Source of the DNA: an uncultured Bacteroidota bacterium | GTDB lineage: Bacteria; Bacteroidota; Bacteroidia; JADZBD01 | DNA: 64,000 bases | Reading direction: 5' to 3' | Assembly (NCBI GenBank): GCA_937924855.1 | Contig: CALEYQ010000023.1 | Location: forward strand, 35,233 to 99,232 | Part shown: positions 40,886-49,242 of the stretch, piece after piece | Numbering within the stretch: the first letter of the stretch is position 1 | How the letters are laid out: the number at the start of each line of letters is the position of its first letter | Made by a program: the position numbers and the translations under genes | Notes under the pieces: generated by a model | The model's input: only the letters and a program-made list of their open reading frames with translations | What the model was told of the DNA's origin: nothing | Database searches by the model: none

Positions 40886-41749
40886 ATGGGAAAACTCATA
40901 CGCCTGTTATTTGTTTGCACGGCTTTTCTGATAGCCGGACTGTTGGCAGGTGCAAAAGTTCCCGAAGATAATCCCGGGGCAGAGGAGGTGGTTCAGAAAA
41001 TGCTGAACGCCATCGGCAACCTGAAAACTTTAAAATTTCATCTAAAGAACTCCGAACGGATAAAGGGTAAGTTTTTTTTCACTGAATCGCAGGCCAAGCT
41101 TCAGATTTCACCCCGCAAGCTTTATTTGTATCTCCGGGGCCCCGAGCTGCTCTGGAAAGAGGGCTGGAACGGAGGAAATGCTCTGGTTAATCCCGGAGGC
41201 TTCCCCTATGTAAATCTGAACCTCGACCCCATGGGCTCCATCCTCAGGGAGAACCAGCACCATACCATTCATGAAATGGGTTTTGAGTACTACGGTGATG
41301 TTTTAAAATATGCCCTTCAAAAACTTAGCGAGGAGGAAATCAGCCGTAATTTTAAACTGGTGGGCGAGACCAAATGGAATCAACGCGATTGTTATCTGAT
41401 ATCCGTGGAGTATCCCGAGTTTAAGTTCATTGAATACAAAGTAAAGAAAGGAGAAAATCTTATTACCATTGCCCGCTCGCGCCGGATTGCCGAATACATG
41501 ATTCTGGAACAAAATACTCCGAAGTTGAAAGATTATCATGATGTGAAGGAAGGACAGACGATTTTAATTCCTAATGCTTATGCAAGAAAGACCTTAATGT
41601 TTATTGACCGCGAATATTTTCTTCCCATCAACACCAAAATATACGACGACAAAGGATTATTCGAATCTTACGAATATCATTCCCTTGAAGTAAATCCCAA
41701 GATCAGCGACGAAGAGTTTACAAAAAGCTATAAGGGGTATAAATTCTAA
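40886..41749 (+). CDS. DUF1571-like periplasmic protein with inserted LysM domain
   Basis: 287 residues with a signal peptide (about 1-23). Residues 25-160 resemble the DUF1571 lipoprotein-carrier-like fold: ERIKGKFFFTESQAKLQISP, LRGPELLWKEGWNGG, and NLDPMGSILRENQHHTIHEM. A LysM domain sits at about 187-232 (YKVKKGENLITIARS, then DVKEGQTILIPN). After it the first fold appears to resume (FIDREYFLPINTKIYDDKGL, then DEEFTKSYKGY). So LysM is inserted in the middle of the domain rather than appended. LysM binds peptidoglycan. Function unknown. It is 22 nt after infB and its stop interlocks with the next gene at 41746-41749. Confidence 0.7.
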   Translation: MGKLIRLLFVCTAFLIAGLLAGAKVPEDNPGAEEVVQKMLNAIGNLKTLKFHLKNSERIKGKFFFTESQAKLQISPRKLYLYLRGPELLWKEGWNGGNALVNPGGFPYVNLNLDPMGSILRENQHHTIHEMGFEYYGDVLKYALQKLSEEEISRNFKLVGETKWNQRDCYLISVEYPEFKFIEYKVKKGENLITIARSRRIAEYMILEQNTPKLKDYHDVKEGQTILIPNAYARKTLMFIDREYFLPINTKIYDDKGLFESYEYHSLEVNPKISDEEFTKSYKGYKF

Positions 41750-42468
41750 AATAACCAGGCGAAACTAATTTTCGGGAAAGCGAACAAATTTGCCTGTCTG
41801 TATTTAACTATCGCAGTAGATAAGTTATTTAATCCTGAAACTCCCCATTCGGCCGAGTAGTAATAGAATGCATTATCTGTTTTAAATAAATTAACTACGG
41901 GTAGTAATAAATCCGGTTCCCGGAAGGCCGAGGGCGAGTCCATGGGTTTTACGGTTCCAAAAATTCCCCCTATTTCCAGGAGGAGGTCAATTGAGATTTT
42001 ATTTCCAAGGGGAATACCCCTGCCATACAAAAATTTTAACACCACATTTCGGTGTGCGTAGGTATAGCCACCAGATGAATTGCTCTCGATGAGGGTTCCA
42101 CTGTACCGGTCAAAGCCAAAGCCACGGTAGCTTCCCATGGGAATTGCGTGTGGCCTTTTTGGTGAACTCCAGATCATAGCCAGGCCCCAGCGGGAGCCGT
42201 TTGCATCGGCCTCACCCCGGACATATTGCACCGGATCGGGTGTAGAAGACAGATAACCGAATGTTTCCTTGTGATAGGAATATGAACCTGAAATTCCTAT
42301 ATTTTCAAAGATGGAACGGGTATATGTGACTCCGTATAGTTTGGAAAAAATGGTGGACACCAGATCAAGTTTAATTTGATTTTTTTGTCCGATATAGCCT
42401 AAGTTTTGAGCGGCACAAAAGCGAGACGCGAGTAGTAATATCCAAAATCCAACAAAGGCCTTATTCAT
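41746..42468 (-). CDS. Hypothetical exported protein, probable outer-membrane barrel
   Basis: 240 residues, no recognised family. The signal peptide is at about 1-20 (ending FCAAQ). The mature part has alternating aromatic/polar strands (YGVTYTRSIFENIGISGSYS, then HRNVVLKFLYGRGIPLGNK) and ends in a Phe-rich strand (LFAFPKISFAWLF), as expected for an outer-membrane beta-barrel. The start ATG uses the last base of the preceding TGA stop (TGATG), so it is translationally coupled to the M48 peptidase. Last gene of the six-gene operon starting at 48203. Confidence 0.6.
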   Translation of the reverse strand: MNKAFVGFWILLLASRFCAAQNLGYIGQKNQIKLDLVSTIFSKLYGVTYTRSIFENIGISGSYSYHKETFGYLSSTPDPVQYVRGEADANGSRWGLAMIWSSPKRPHAIPMGSYRGFGFDRYSGTLIESNSSGGYTYAHRNVVLKFLYGRGIPLGNKISIDLLLEIGGIFGTVKPMDSPSAFREPDLLLPVVNLFKTDNAFYYYSAEWGVSGLNNLSTAIVKYRQANLFAFPKISFAWLF

Positions 42469-44468
42469 CAGTTTAATCCGTACCAGACTTCATTCAAAAA
42501 ATTGGACTTTGAAAATTTGTAATTGGTTACGTTGCCGTAAAATGATTCAAGGTAACCTGCATGGTTAAGTCGGGTAATCCGGGTAAGAAAAATGTGTTTA
42601 TATTTTGACAATCCGTGTCGGGTTTCATCGGTGAAGGAAACAAAGTTCACAAAGGATATTTCACGGGTGGGATTTTCGGAAAATAATTTCCAAACTTCCG
42701 GATCAAACAGGAAAATATTTTTTCCGTTTAACCTGGAGGTGTCAAGATCATCATTCAGGGTTAATTCGGGTACAAAATAGTGTTCTTTGTAATTGGAAAG
42801 CAAGTGAAGGAGGGAAATATTCAATCGATAGTATTTTAGTTGGGTGGCGAACGATCCTCCATTCGTTACCGGCTTTAACACCTTTGTCGAATAATTTTTC
42901 TTTTTCTTTTTAAGGAAAGTCTCCAGTTCGTTTTTATAATTGAGTGTTTGTTCAAGGGCGTTAACTTTTTGAATGTGATATCCATAAATATGGTCCTCCA
43001 CCAAAAGAAATTCATTTAACAGGATATCTTTTTTTTCACTCCCATTGGCAAGTGGTTGCATGTCCGATAGAATCCAATTGGCGTAATCTTTTCTTGCAGC
43101 ATCCGGGTGATTGATATACTTTTTTATGAGATTGGTTGAAATTTCCTTTTTCTTAATAGCAAATAGAGCCTTAACGAGCATGATTTCAGGAGTTTCGTTT
43201 TCATCAATTAGCTCAGAAAAATGCCGGAATGCATCGTCATAATTTTCAACAGAATCTTTGAACAAGGTGTACCAGGGAGATTCTTTGGCTTTTTTTCTTT
43301 GCAAGGAGTCAGGAAAGAAAAAGTAAAGTTCCTTAAAGTATTCTTTTTTCTTTTTAATAGCGTAGGAAAAGGGATCGCTTAAAAATTGTTTTTTTCGGTC
43401 GGAAGGATCCAAGTATATTTTCCTCCTAAGACTTTCACATAAATAGTAAAAAGCAATATTTGGATTTGATCCAAGGAGGATGCTTTTAAATGACAGCCTG
43501 GCGCAATTATACAATTGGTTGGTTTCAAGAAGCAGCAGGAAAGATTCATTTCTCGAAAACTCTTTTAGTTCAGCCAGTAGTAGGGAGTCAACCAGGTATT
43601 CCTTGCCGGAATAATTTTCTTTGGAAGCAATAAATTTATTTAGCTCATGAAGCCGGTTTGCAGTTTCAGGATGGCTTGAAAGTAGCATGGTTTTTGCCGC
43701 TTCCGCTTCATTTTTTTCAGTTTTATCCTCTTCCTTGCCAACATTGACCAATTTTTTTGGGCTGGTTGCTTTGTTTATTTCTTCATCTTCTTTTTCAAAA
43801 TTCAGCATTGAAAAAAAACTGGATTCAATGCCTTTTAAGGAGTATCCGGCTTTCACCATGAGCTCAAACGCGAGGCTGTCGGCTCGTTTTTCAGCAGTCT
43901 TGGATTCGTGGGCCTTTTTAACATGAAGATAAATGTTTGATGTTCGGTTCTTTTTAGCTGCAGAGCTTAAGTTATTAAAATAACCATTCAGCAGATCCTT
44001 GAAATAAAAGTGGGCAAATTCGTGGGCAAGGATGGCTGCAAGGGCGGCCTCGGAAGTTATTTCGGCCAGACATCCAACATTTACAAGAATAGTTCCGTCG
44101 TAAAGGGCAAAGGCATTAAACTCCGGTGATCTGCCAACATACACTCGGGCTTCATTTTTCCCTGGAAAATCATCCGGTATAATTTTATGAAGAATTTGAT
44201 TCAGGTAATTTTCGAAAGCATCCAGCCCAAAGTATACATTTCCTAAAGAAAAAAGTTCACTTTTCGTAAATGCCACCGATTCGGCGAATCGGTCAATGGG
44301 CCCCTGAGAATGACCCGGAACTTTAATTTGGCGGATTTGTTGGTAATCTGCTATAGGATCGATAAAGTATTTCCCGGGAACAGAATTAGGAAACGCATAT
44401 TCCTGTTGGGCTTTTTGAGTAAAAGCGATAACCGGAAAAGTGATAAGTAGAAATAGCAGTTTCTGCAT
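42468..44468 (-). CDS. M48-family metallopeptidase, exported
   Basis: 666 residues. Signal peptide about 1-17. The zinc site HEFAH (His149, Glu150, His153) is in AAILAHEFAHFYFKDLL, and the third ligand is probably Glu193 in EKRADSLAFELMVKAGY, the normal M48 spacing. The peptidase domain covers about 60-235. The remaining 430 residues are alpha-helical and Lys/Glu-rich, perhaps TPR-like, with no motif I can name. This resembles BepA-type periplasmic M48-TPR proteases that work on outer-membrane protein assembly, but the similarity is architectural only. It sits in the middle of the YidD-like operon. Confidence 0.85.
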   Translation of the reverse strand: MQKLLFLLITFPVIAFTQKAQQEYAFPNSVPGKYFIDPIADYQQIRQIKVPGHSQGPIDRFAESVAFTKSELFSLGNVYFGLDAFENYLNQILHKIIPDDFPGKNEARVYVGRSPEFNAFALYDGTILVNVGCLAEITSEAALAAILAHEFAHFYFKDLLNGYFNNLSSAAKKNRTSNIYLHVKKAHESKTAEKRADSLAFELMVKAGYSLKGIESSFFSMLNFEKEDEEINKATSPKKLVNVGKEEDKTEKNEAEAAKTMLLSSHPETANRLHELNKFIASKENYSGKEYLVDSLLLAELKEFSRNESFLLLLETNQLYNCARLSFKSILLGSNPNIAFYYLCESLRRKIYLDPSDRKKQFLSDPFSYAIKKKKEYFKELYFFFPDSLQRKKAKESPWYTLFKDSVENYDDAFRHFSELIDENETPEIMLVKALFAIKKKEISTNLIKKYINHPDAARKDYANWILSDMQPLANGSEKKDILLNEFLLVEDHIYGYHIQKVNALEQTLNYKNELETFLKKKKKNYSTKVLKPVTNGGSFATQLKYYRLNISLLHLLSNYKEHYFVPELTLNDDLDTSRLNGKNIFLFDPEVWKLFSENPTREISFVNFVSFTDETRHGLSKYKHIFLTRITRLNHAGYLESFYGNVTNYKFSKSNFLNEVWYGLN

Positions 44469-44487
44469 GAAATATTAAGCAGCCAGA

Positions 44488-46104
44488 CTATTGAAATGCA
44501 ATCTTGTTAAAGTAGAAAACATTCCGCTTCTTTTTATTTGCTTCTGAGCTTTTTATTCGCTGGTACCCCCAGGTCAGAAAAAAATTGTCGTACCAAAACT
44601 CCATGTCGCTACCCCAGTTACTCCTTACTTTATCGTCACTATAGGCAGTTTCAATTTTCGTTACTTGTTTACGGTCGACAATCTGATTTCCGGAAATTAC
44701 TTTTGACATTATAGCCCCTCCATTACTATAGGCCAAGACGATATTATCTCCTTCAAACAATACTCTTACCCTTTCTTTAAGATTATAGGTTAGGATATCC
44801 CAAATTTCAAAAGAGTTGTCCCAAATTTTTTCCCCATCCTTGTTAAATCCGGCAACGATTGCATGCGTATAGCGATACCCATCAAAGACCGTCCTGCTTT
44901 GTGTGACTACTCTTCCGTTGGCATCCGTGGTGGTGTAATATTCGGTATGGTACTCCGGATAATAGGCCTCCGCTACCATTACATACTCATTGTTTTTTTC
45001 AATAACGTTATGAACCAGAAGCTGATAGTTAACTTTGGACTCTTTTACATCTTTCTTTTTTTTGTTGTTTTTGTTTGAGCCAGAAGTTTGTGTTGACTTA
45101 ATTTTTTTCCAAAAGGATTCAAATTTTGAAAATGGATAGTATTGAATGTATTCCTGCTCGTCGCCTGAAAACTTGGCAATGTACATTCCATTGGCATTGG
45201 GGATATATGCGGTTTTTCCAAGAGCCCTTGAGACTTTTTCACCGAATGATTTATTCTCCACCGGAACTGAATAGGTGCCAATTAATAATTTGTCGCTGGC
45301 TCCCGATAAGTTCATGAACCTGCCGGTCAATAGCTCGTTTTTGTTTTTTGGATACACCGGCAAATTACCTGAAATATCATTTCCAGCAAATTCTTTTATT
45401 TCCATTCGGGTCGTTTTTTTATCCGGTCGAGATGAAATAACGGCCTGGGCATTTCTTGTTTTTTCATCACTACTCAAGTCCATTACCGCAGCACTACCTT
45501 TATATTTTAGAACAATGGGTAATGATTTCTGGGAGCTAACATCGGTCATCACAAGTACGGGTTGATATTTTATTTCAGCAGCACCGAAAAAAACAGGAAT
45601 GCAAAAAAGCCCATAAATAAAACAGGTTCGTCCCAGGATTTGTCCGGTTGTAGGCATGGTCCTTCCACCCAAATAGGCATATCCATTAATTACCTTAAAA
45701 TCGTTGATAGCTGCATTACCGGGAATTTTTCCCCCGGCCGAAGTAATAGCTCCCCCTTTAACATCAACCATGACAATTTCAAAATCCGCAGTTTTCCCCC
45801 TTTCTTTTAGAAGCACATAAAGGTTATTGCCCTCAAAATCAAATTTTTCGAAATTCAAGCCCCTGGTTATCGGAAATGTTTTAGTCCAGACTTCCTTAAA
45901 TTCCGTATCGTATTTAGTAAAACTGAACAGTTTTTTCCCTTTGGGTGCTTTTTCATCGGTTTCATTAAAAAGGATTAAGCCCTCTTTGCCAATAGGAACC
46001 ACATAATATTGGTCCGAGGAAGATTTTGGTGTTATTTCCACCCGCAGCGGGGCCTGGGCAATAATCTGACTTGTTACAAGAACAAGGGCTAATAGAAGGC
46101 GCAT
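44488..46104 (-). CDS. Hypothetical exported protein (538 aa), possible beta-propeller
   Basis: No family recognised. A signal peptide is present (about 1-17, ending IIAQA). The mature protein is beta-rich, with repeated short blade-like units such as FSFTKYDTEFKEVWTKTFPI, YKGSAAVMDLSSDEKTRNAQ and IVAGFNKDGEKIWDNSFEI. They contain the Asp/Trp pattern of propeller proteins, so a propeller is an inference. A Lys/Asn-rich linker (about 345-360) interrupts it, and a short hydrophobic patch lies near 160-175 (FIYGLFCIPVFFGAA). It is 8 nt after the preceding gene and 19 nt before the M48 peptidase. Confidence 0.6.
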   Translation of the reverse strand: MRLLLALVLVTSQIIAQAPLRVEITPKSSSDQYYVVPIGKEGLILFNETDEKAPKGKKLFSFTKYDTEFKEVWTKTFPITRGLNFEKFDFEGNNLYVLLKERGKTADFEIVMVDVKGGAITSAGGKIPGNAAINDFKVINGYAYLGGRTMPTTGQILGRTCFIYGLFCIPVFFGAAEIKYQPVLVMTDVSSQKSLPIVLKYKGSAAVMDLSSDEKTRNAQAVISSRPDKKTTRMEIKEFAGNDISGNLPVYPKNKNELLTGRFMNLSGASDKLLIGTYSVPVENKSFGEKVSRALGKTAYIPNANGMYIAKFSGDEQEYIQYYPFSKFESFWKKIKSTQTSGSNKNNKKKKDVKESKVNYQLLVHNVIEKNNEYVMVAEAYYPEYHTEYYTTTDANGRVVTQSRTVFDGYRYTHAIVAGFNKDGEKIWDNSFEIWDILTYNLKERVRVLFEGDNIVLAYSNGGAIMSKVISGNQIVDRKQVTKIETAYSDDKVRSNWGSDMEFWYDNFFLTWGYQRIKSSEANKKKRNVFYFNKIAFQ

Positions 46105-46112
46105 ATATTTGT

Positions 46113-46958
46113 TTACTTTTTTAAGGACATTAATTCCGTTTCAAAAATATTCAAATATTTCTGTTTTTTGGAATTATTTTTTTGGTTCGCCAGTTTTTCT
46201 GCCAGACGTGCACCCCCGGTCCAAAACCTTAAAAACAATGAAACCCCCGACAAGGTGCCTGTAAAATACAGACCCTGGGAATAGCTCAAAACGGCATATC
46301 CGGCCCAAACCGTTTGTATTAATAGGGAGGAAAGGCCTTTCCAGAAATACCCCGCATATACCTGCCCCGCCCCCGGAAAGATAAGGGATAAGCGCCTGGC
46401 CTTTTCAGGGTTTTTCAGATCAAGATCCCGCTCTGAACTAACCACCCTGAAGGCCCCCCCATCCCGGGAAAAGTACTTTTTGGCAGCCTCGTATTTTTCG
46501 GCCGACTCCGGGTAGTATTCACAATGGGCATACAAAAGCGCCTGCAAAGGTAGGGTAGGTATTAAAAGCAGACTGTCCTTTACCCAATAGTTTAAATGCT
46601 CAAGGGATCTGTGCGTTTCCTGTAAATTGCCGGCCAGGTAGGAACAAACGGCCTTGTGGTAAAGGACTTCAAACTTTTTTACCTCTGAAAGGGTGTCCAC
46701 AAAAAGCAACTGAAAGGTATGGGTTGCCTCTTTATATTTTCCCGCGGCCTTTTGATTTAGTCCTTTTTTTATTCCTGCCGTAAAAGCCTCGGGACTTTCA
46801 GGATACTGAAAACGAATGCGCTCATATTCCAGATTCGCGAGGTCAAAATTACCCACTTCGGTCAGACTGTCGGCCCGAAGAAAGATGTTATTTTGCCCGG
46901 AACAAATCACGGACAGACAGCCGAAGATCAAGCTGAATGCTGGTTTGTAAAATTTCAT
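46113..46958 (-). CDS. TPR-like exported protein with PGAGxxYAG membrane segment (copy 2)
   Basis: 281 residues. Signal peptide about 1-21 (ending ICSGQ), then a helical TPR-like region (about 24-180, for example FDLANLEYERIRFQYPESPE). LIFPGAGQVYAGYFWKGLSS follows, then two hydrophobic helices to about 250 and a basic tail. The plan matches the gene just upstream (46888-47745), and the PGAG-[KQ]-x-YAG motif is shared, so the two look like diverged paralogues. The first 71 nt of this gene overlap the end of the other in a different frame. No function is known to me; the motif resembles TM2 or DUF5683-type membrane proteins. Confidence 0.65.
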   Translation of the reverse strand: MKFYKPAFSLIFGCLSVICSGQNNIFLRADSLTEVGNFDLANLEYERIRFQYPESPEAFTAGIKKGLNQKAAGKYKEATHTFQLLFVDTLSEVKKFEVLYHKAVCSYLAGNLQETHRSLEHLNYWVKDSLLLIPTLPLQALLYAHCEYYPESAEKYEAAKKYFSRDGGAFRVVSSERDLDLKNPEKARRLSLIFPGAGQVYAGYFWKGLSSLLIQTVWAGYAVLSYSQGLYFTGTLSGVSLFLRFWTGGARLAEKLANQKNNSKKQKYLNIFETELMSLKK

Positions 46959-47745
46959 TTTCTTCTTTTTTAATGGCTCTTACCGTTACCGCACTACCGT
47001 ATATATTGCCGATGTAAAATATCGAGAACAGAGATCCGAATACCCAGAATCGCGGACTATCAAATCCTTTGTGCCGGTAACCTTCCCAGGTTTGAACTCC
47101 CAGAAATGCAATGGGAAAAAAGGAGGTAATTCCCTGTCTTGGTTTTCCGGCATATATTTTTCCTGCACCCGGTAACAGTGCACTTAAGGTTCCGGCCAGC
47201 AAGGGTGATTTTTTCGAACCCGACAAGACCATCTTTTCGTGTTTGTCAAGGGAGTTTTTGTAAAAATTATTTTGCTTGCAGGAACTGTTTTGAAATTTAA
47301 CTCCCGTATCTTTTCTCGCCAGCATTAAGGAGCTTTTCCAAAAATCATACTCGGCTTTCAGACAATTTTCAGGAGGTAAGTACGAACTTAATAAGGTTTC
47401 GGCCTCGCTGAATTTCTTTTGCAAAGCCAACAGTGAAAGACGCCGGAAAACAGATTCATCAAAAAGCAACCCACCTGATTTTGAAACCCGGCCATAATAA
47501 AAAAGGGAATTCTCAACGTCTAAGTCCTCCTCATATAATTTTCCCAGACTAAAATGAAAACTGTCGGCATAACCTGATTCCGGATATAGCAACAGCAATT
47601 GCCGGTATTGCAAAATGGCTTCTTTATAAATTTTTTTGCCTTCAAGATAACGGGCAAAATTCACTTCCTCCATGAAGACCGGATCCTGAGAAAAAGCCTG
47701 ATGAAAAAGTGTAAGGAATAAAAAAGAAAACCAGATACGAGCCAT
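46888..47745 (-). CDS. TPR-like exported protein with PGAGxxYAG membrane segment (copy 1)
   Basis: 285 residues. Signal peptide about 1-19 (ending AFSQ). A TPR-like region follows (EGKKIYKEAILQYRQLLLLY, then LGKLYEEDLDVENSLFYYGR). Then come SALLPGAGKIYAGKPRQGI and two or three hydrophobic segments (about 195-250). The C-terminal tail is charged. Its ATG uses the last base of the yidD-like stop (TAATG), so it is coupled to that gene. It is a paralogue-like partner of the next gene, which begins before this one ends. Function unknown. Confidence 0.65.
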   Translation of the reverse strand: MARIWFSFLFLTLFHQAFSQDPVFMEEVNFARYLEGKKIYKEAILQYRQLLLLYPESGYADSFHFSLGKLYEEDLDVENSLFYYGRVSKSGGLLFDESVFRRLSLLALQKKFSEAETLLSSYLPPENCLKAEYDFWKSSLMLARKDTGVKFQNSSCKQNNFYKNSLDKHEKMVLSGSKKSPLLAGTLSALLPGAGKIYAGKPRQGITSFFPIAFLGVQTWEGYRHKGFDSPRFWVFGSLFSIFYIGNIYGSAVTVRAIKKEENEILQTSIQLDLRLSVRDLFRAK

Positions 47746-48203
47746 TACTTCCCGTACTTTTCAGGGAAATCCAGAATTTTCCCGTCCTGATTATAAAACA
47801 GCTCGTGGGTCTCTTTTAAGGCGGCTCCGTTACAACGGAGCAACCGGTCGCTACCCAGCAACACGCCTCTTACTATTCCCTTTTTTTCAATGCAATGCTT
47901 GGCATAGTTTGAACAGGTTATGGAATATATGCAGCCTGCAGAAAGCTGGGGTGAAATTATATGCTGGTAAAACAACATGCTTCCGGTCAGAGTAAGCGAA
48001 ATGGGATTGTATCGGGCAAAAACCGATTTTCTTTTAAAGCCCAGGGCATTTGCCGAGTTTCCTTCGCCGGAATAATTGGAGAAACCGCTGTTTGAGTTCT
48101 TTGTCCGGCCGGAAATAAGTAAAAGGTCGGCCTGAGGATTGATTTGTCCGGCCACTGCTTTTAAAAGTAAAAAAACGAATAAAAAAATGAGGATCTTTCT
48201 CAT
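47745..48203 (-). CDS. YidD-like protein with N-terminal signal peptide
   Basis: 152 residues. The C-terminal half carries the YidD signature: YQHIISPQLSAGCIYSITCS, then NYAKHCIEKKGIVRGVLLGSDRLLRC, with the three conserved Cys. YidD proteins are normally 70-90 residues, sit at the inner membrane on the cytoplasmic side and assist membrane insertion. This one instead begins with an apparent Sec signal (MRKILIFLFVFLLLKAVAGQ) and about 60 extra residues, which would place the domain outside the cytoplasm. It heads a six-gene operon and has an exact TAACTTTG promoter box 8 nt upstream. Homology is clear, but assuming the classical role would be unsafe. Confidence 0.8.
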   Translation of the reverse strand: MRKILIFLFVFLLLKAVAGQINPQADLLLISGRTKNSNSGFSNYSGEGNSANALGFKRKSVFARYNPISLTLTGSMLFYQHIISPQLSAGCIYSITCSNYAKHCIEKKGIVRGVLLGSDRLLRCNGAALKETHELFYNQDGKILDFPEKYGK

Positions 48204-48211
48204 TGTTCACT

Positions 48212-48219
48212 CAAAGTTA
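48212..48219 (-). promoter_or_regulatory. -7 promoter element of the YidD-like operon
   Basis: TAACTTTG on the minus strand, an exact match, 8 nt before the ATG at 48203. It is divergent from the polyprenyl synthase gene. Confidence 0.55.
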
Positions 48220-48261
48220 GGAATAAACCCGTATGCCAATATTAGTTAAATTTACGGGCAA

Positions 48262-49239
48262 ATGGAAGGGGTTGTAAATAGTATTAAAGCACCGGTTGCG
48301 ACGGAGTTGCAGGAATTTGAAAAGCGCTTTTCAGGTTCCATGAAAAGCACGGTGCCCCTCCTGGATAAAATCATAGGTTATATTGTGCGGCGGAAGGGCA
48401 AGCAGATGCGGCCCATGTTTGTGTTCCTGTCGGCCGGGGTTGCCGGCAATATCAACGAAAGCACACACAGGGCTGCTGCATTAATTGAGCTCCTGCATAC
48501 CGCCACTCTTGTGCATGATGATGTGGTAGACGACTCCATGCAACGCCGGGGCTTCTTTTCCCTGAATGCCTTGTGGCGAAATAAAATTGCCGTCTTGGTG
48601 GGTGATTTTCTGCTCAGCAGGGGTCTTCTGCTTGCGGTGGAAAACAAAGAGTTTCGATTGCTGGAACTGGTGTCCAGAGCAGTAAAGGAAATGAGCGAAG
48701 GCGAACTCCTTCAAATTGAAAAGGCCCGCCGCCTCGATATCGAAGAGTCGGTTTACTACGATGTGATCCGTCAGAAAACAGCTTCCCTTATCGCCGCCTG
48801 TTGTGCTACGGGCGCTTCCAGTGCAGGAGCCGACGAAGACAGGGTTTGCCGGATGCATAAATTCGGAGAACTGGCAGGAATGGCTTTCCAGATAAAAGAC
48901 GACCTGTTCGATTATGGATCGGCCGATGGAATCGGAAAACCGACCGGTGCAGATATTAAAGAAAGAAAATTTACCCTGCCTCTGATTTATGCCCTGGCTC
49001 ATGCCGACCGGAAAAAAAGCAGGGAAATAATGAACATTATTCATAATTACCGGGAAAAGCATGACGAACTGGAAAAAATAATTTCATTTGTTAATGAAAC
49101 CGGTGGCATAAAGTATGCCGAAGAAAAAATGTTGGCGTTTAAAAACGAAGCCCTTTCGGTGCTCGATACTTTTCCCGATAAACCCGAAAAAAAATCCCTC
49201 CAACTGCTGGTAGAATATACCACCACCCGAAAAAAATAA
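48262..49239 (+). CDS. Polyprenyl diphosphate synthase (IspB-like)
   Basis: Makes the long isoprenoid chain of menaquinone by condensing isopentenyl diphosphate, cytoplasmic. The protein has 325 residues. The first Asp-rich motif is in LVHDDVVDDSMQRRG (about 84-98) and the second in FQIKDDLFDYG (about 212-222). GKQMRPMFVFL supplies the conserved Arg/Lys before the first motif. Chain length (C30 to C40) cannot be read with certainty, but the enzyme would supply the quinone used by the act complex. A near-consensus TAAATTTA lies 7 nt before the ATG. Confidence 0.92.
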   Translation: MEGVVNSIKAPVATELQEFEKRFSGSMKSTVPLLDKIIGYIVRRKGKQMRPMFVFLSAGVAGNINESTHRAAALIELLHTATLVHDDVVDDSMQRRGFFSLNALWRNKIAVLVGDFLLSRGLLLAVENKEFRLLELVSRAVKEMSEGELLQIEKARRLDIEESVYYDVIRQKTASLIAACCATGASSAGADEDRVCRMHKFGELAGMAFQIKDDLFDYGSADGIGKPTGADIKERKFTLPLIYALAHADRKKSREIMNIIHNYREKHDELEKIISFVNETGGIKYAEEKMLAFKNEALSVLDTFPDKPEKKSLQLLVEYTTTRKK

Positions 49240-49242
49240 CTC

